In this document: positions 5,633 to 6,238 of the stretch, in pieces
Layout of the letters: every line of letters starts with the position of its first letter
Position numbering within the stretch: the first letter of the stretch is position 1
NCBI GenBank assembly: GCA_030614505.1
Contig: JAUWTX010000134.1
Location: 1-6,238, forward strand
Length of the DNA stretch: 6,238 nt
Reading direction: 5' to 3'
Origin: Desulfuromonadales bacterium
GTDB lineage: Bacteria; Desulfobacterota; Desulfuromonadia; Desulfuromonadales; BM103
Notes under the pieces: generated by a model
What the model saw: the letters and a program-made list of their open reading frames with translations, nothing else
Database searches by the model: none
Told to the model about the DNA's origin: nothing
Program-made: the position numbers and the translations under genes

Positions 5633-6238
5633 GCCAAGCGCGATTATTACGAAGTTCTTGAGGTCAACCAAAATGCCGGCGAAACCGAAATCAAGAAAGC
5701 CTACCGTAAACTGGCATTAAAATGTCATCCGGACAAAAATCCTGGTGATAAACAGGCCGAGGATCGTTTCAAAGAACTTTCCGAAGCATATGCGGTGCTC
5801 TCAGACAGACAGAAACGCGCCATGTACGACCAGTACGGTCATGCTGGTGTAGACCAGCAAGGTGGCGGCTTCTCTTCCGGTGGTTTCGGCGGTGCCCCTT
5901 TCGAAGACATCTTTGGTGATATCTTCGGCGACATCTTCGGTGGTGGTGGCGGCGGGCGGCGTGGCGGTGGGCGGCGCGGTGATGATTTACGCTACAACCT
6001 GACTATCTCCTTCGAGGAAGCAGCTTTCGGTCTCGATACCAAGATCCAGGTTCCACGCCACAAGCCATGTGACACATGCAACGGTTCCGGTGCCAAACCC
6101 GGGACAAGCCCCGAGACCTGTAAAACCTGTGCCGGCAATGGCCAGGTCCGCTTCCAGCAAGGCTTCTTTTCCCTGACCCGCACCTGCCCCGACTGTGATG
6201 GTGAAGGAAAGAGGATCTCTGACCCCTGCAAGGATTGC
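5630..6238 (+). CDS. dnaJ: DnaJ, Hsp40 co-chaperone, N-terminal 203 residues (3' end beyond the window)
   Basis: The frame is open from the TTG to the window edge (203 codons). The J domain (about 4-70) contains the HPD motif at 33-35, required to stimulate DnaK ATPase, here preceded by Cys (KCHPDKN) where bacterial proteins usually have Tyr. A Gly/Phe-rich linker (about 77-117) carries three DIFG units (93-104) and a run of six Gly with Arg pairs. The substrate domain starts at DDLRYNLTISFEEAAFG (118-134). The zinc-binding CxxCxGxG repeats are CDTCNGSG (147-154), CKTCAGNG (164-171), CPDCDGEG (186-193) and a fourth cut off at CKDC (200-203). This is a class A DnaJ, which binds non-native proteins in the cytosol and hands them to DnaK. 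A complete member is about 370-380 residues, so roughly half is visible. It is the fourth gene of the hrcA-led operon. Confidence 0.98.
   Translation, partial: MAKRDYYEVLEVNQNAGETEIKKAYRKLALKCHPDKNPGDKQAEDRFKELSEAYAVLSDRQKRAMYDQYGHAGVDQQGGGFSSGGFGGAPFEDIFGDIFGDIFGGGGGGRRGGGRRGDDLRYNLTISFEEAAFGLDTKIQVPRHKPCDTCNGSGAKPGTSPETCKTCAGNGQVRFQQGFFSLTRTCPDCDGEGKRISDPCKDC
5906..5941 (+). repeat. Three 12-bp in-frame repeats encoding DIFG in dnaJ
   Basis: Units at 5906-5917, 5918-5929 and 5930-5941 each encode Asp-Ile-Phe-Gly within the Gly/Phe linker. DIF motifs in this linker are normal for DnaJ (E. coli has FGDIFGDIFG), so this is a family trait, not an insertion. The three units in tandem could vary in number between strains. 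Confidence 0.8.

Overview
The window carries a class I heat-shock (chaperone) operon of a Gram-negative, moderately GC-rich bacterium. The order hemW - hrcA - grpE - dnaK - dnaJ, with a CIRCE operator before hrcA, and the sequence of the protein upstream of hemW (the C-terminal end of an Mrp/NuoM-type antiporter subunit with an 'LNVD.DW.YRKG' segment) most resemble the Desulfuromonadales/Geobacterales branch of the former Deltaproteobacteria. That placement is inferred from memory of family sequences and gene order and has not been searched. All genes are on the + strand.

Layout. Positions 2-442 hold the 3' end of a polytopic membrane protein, probably a monovalent cation/H+ antiporter subunit D. 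After 29 nt comes hemW (472-1686), a radical-SAM HemN-like heme chaperone interrupted by an in-frame array of about five 21-bp (7-residue) repeats. The 153-nt gap 1687-1839 holds a near-consensus sigma-70 promoter (TTGACA-N17-TATGTT with an upstream TG), a CIRCE operator starting a few bases after the expected transcription start, and a short GC hairpin followed by seven T's just before the hrcA ribosome binding site. Then follow hrcA (1840-2880), grpE (2894-3529, TTG start), dnaK (3604-5538, ATG with a very strong Shine-Dalgarno) and dnaJ (5630 to beyond the window end, TTG start). The dnaK-dnaJ gap is almost wholly occupied by one long imperfect inverted repeat whose right arm ends directly against the dnaJ Shine-Dalgarno.

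How the genes work together. HrcA binds CIRCE and represses its own operon. DnaK is the ATP-driven Hsp70, DnaJ delivers substrates and stimulates its ATPase, and GrpE exchanges its nucleotide. The layout suggests graded output from one transcript: repression at CIRCE, possible attenuation in the hrcA leader, a strong site for dnaK, weaker TTG starts for grpE and dnaJ, and a hairpin between dnaK and dnaJ. HemW probably belongs to the preceding transcript, although no clear terminator separates it from the hrcA promoter.

I found no previously undescribed multi-gene system. The observations most worth a second look are the heptapeptide-repeat insertion in HemW, the long dnaK-dnaJ hairpin and the terminator-like hairpin in the hrcA leader.
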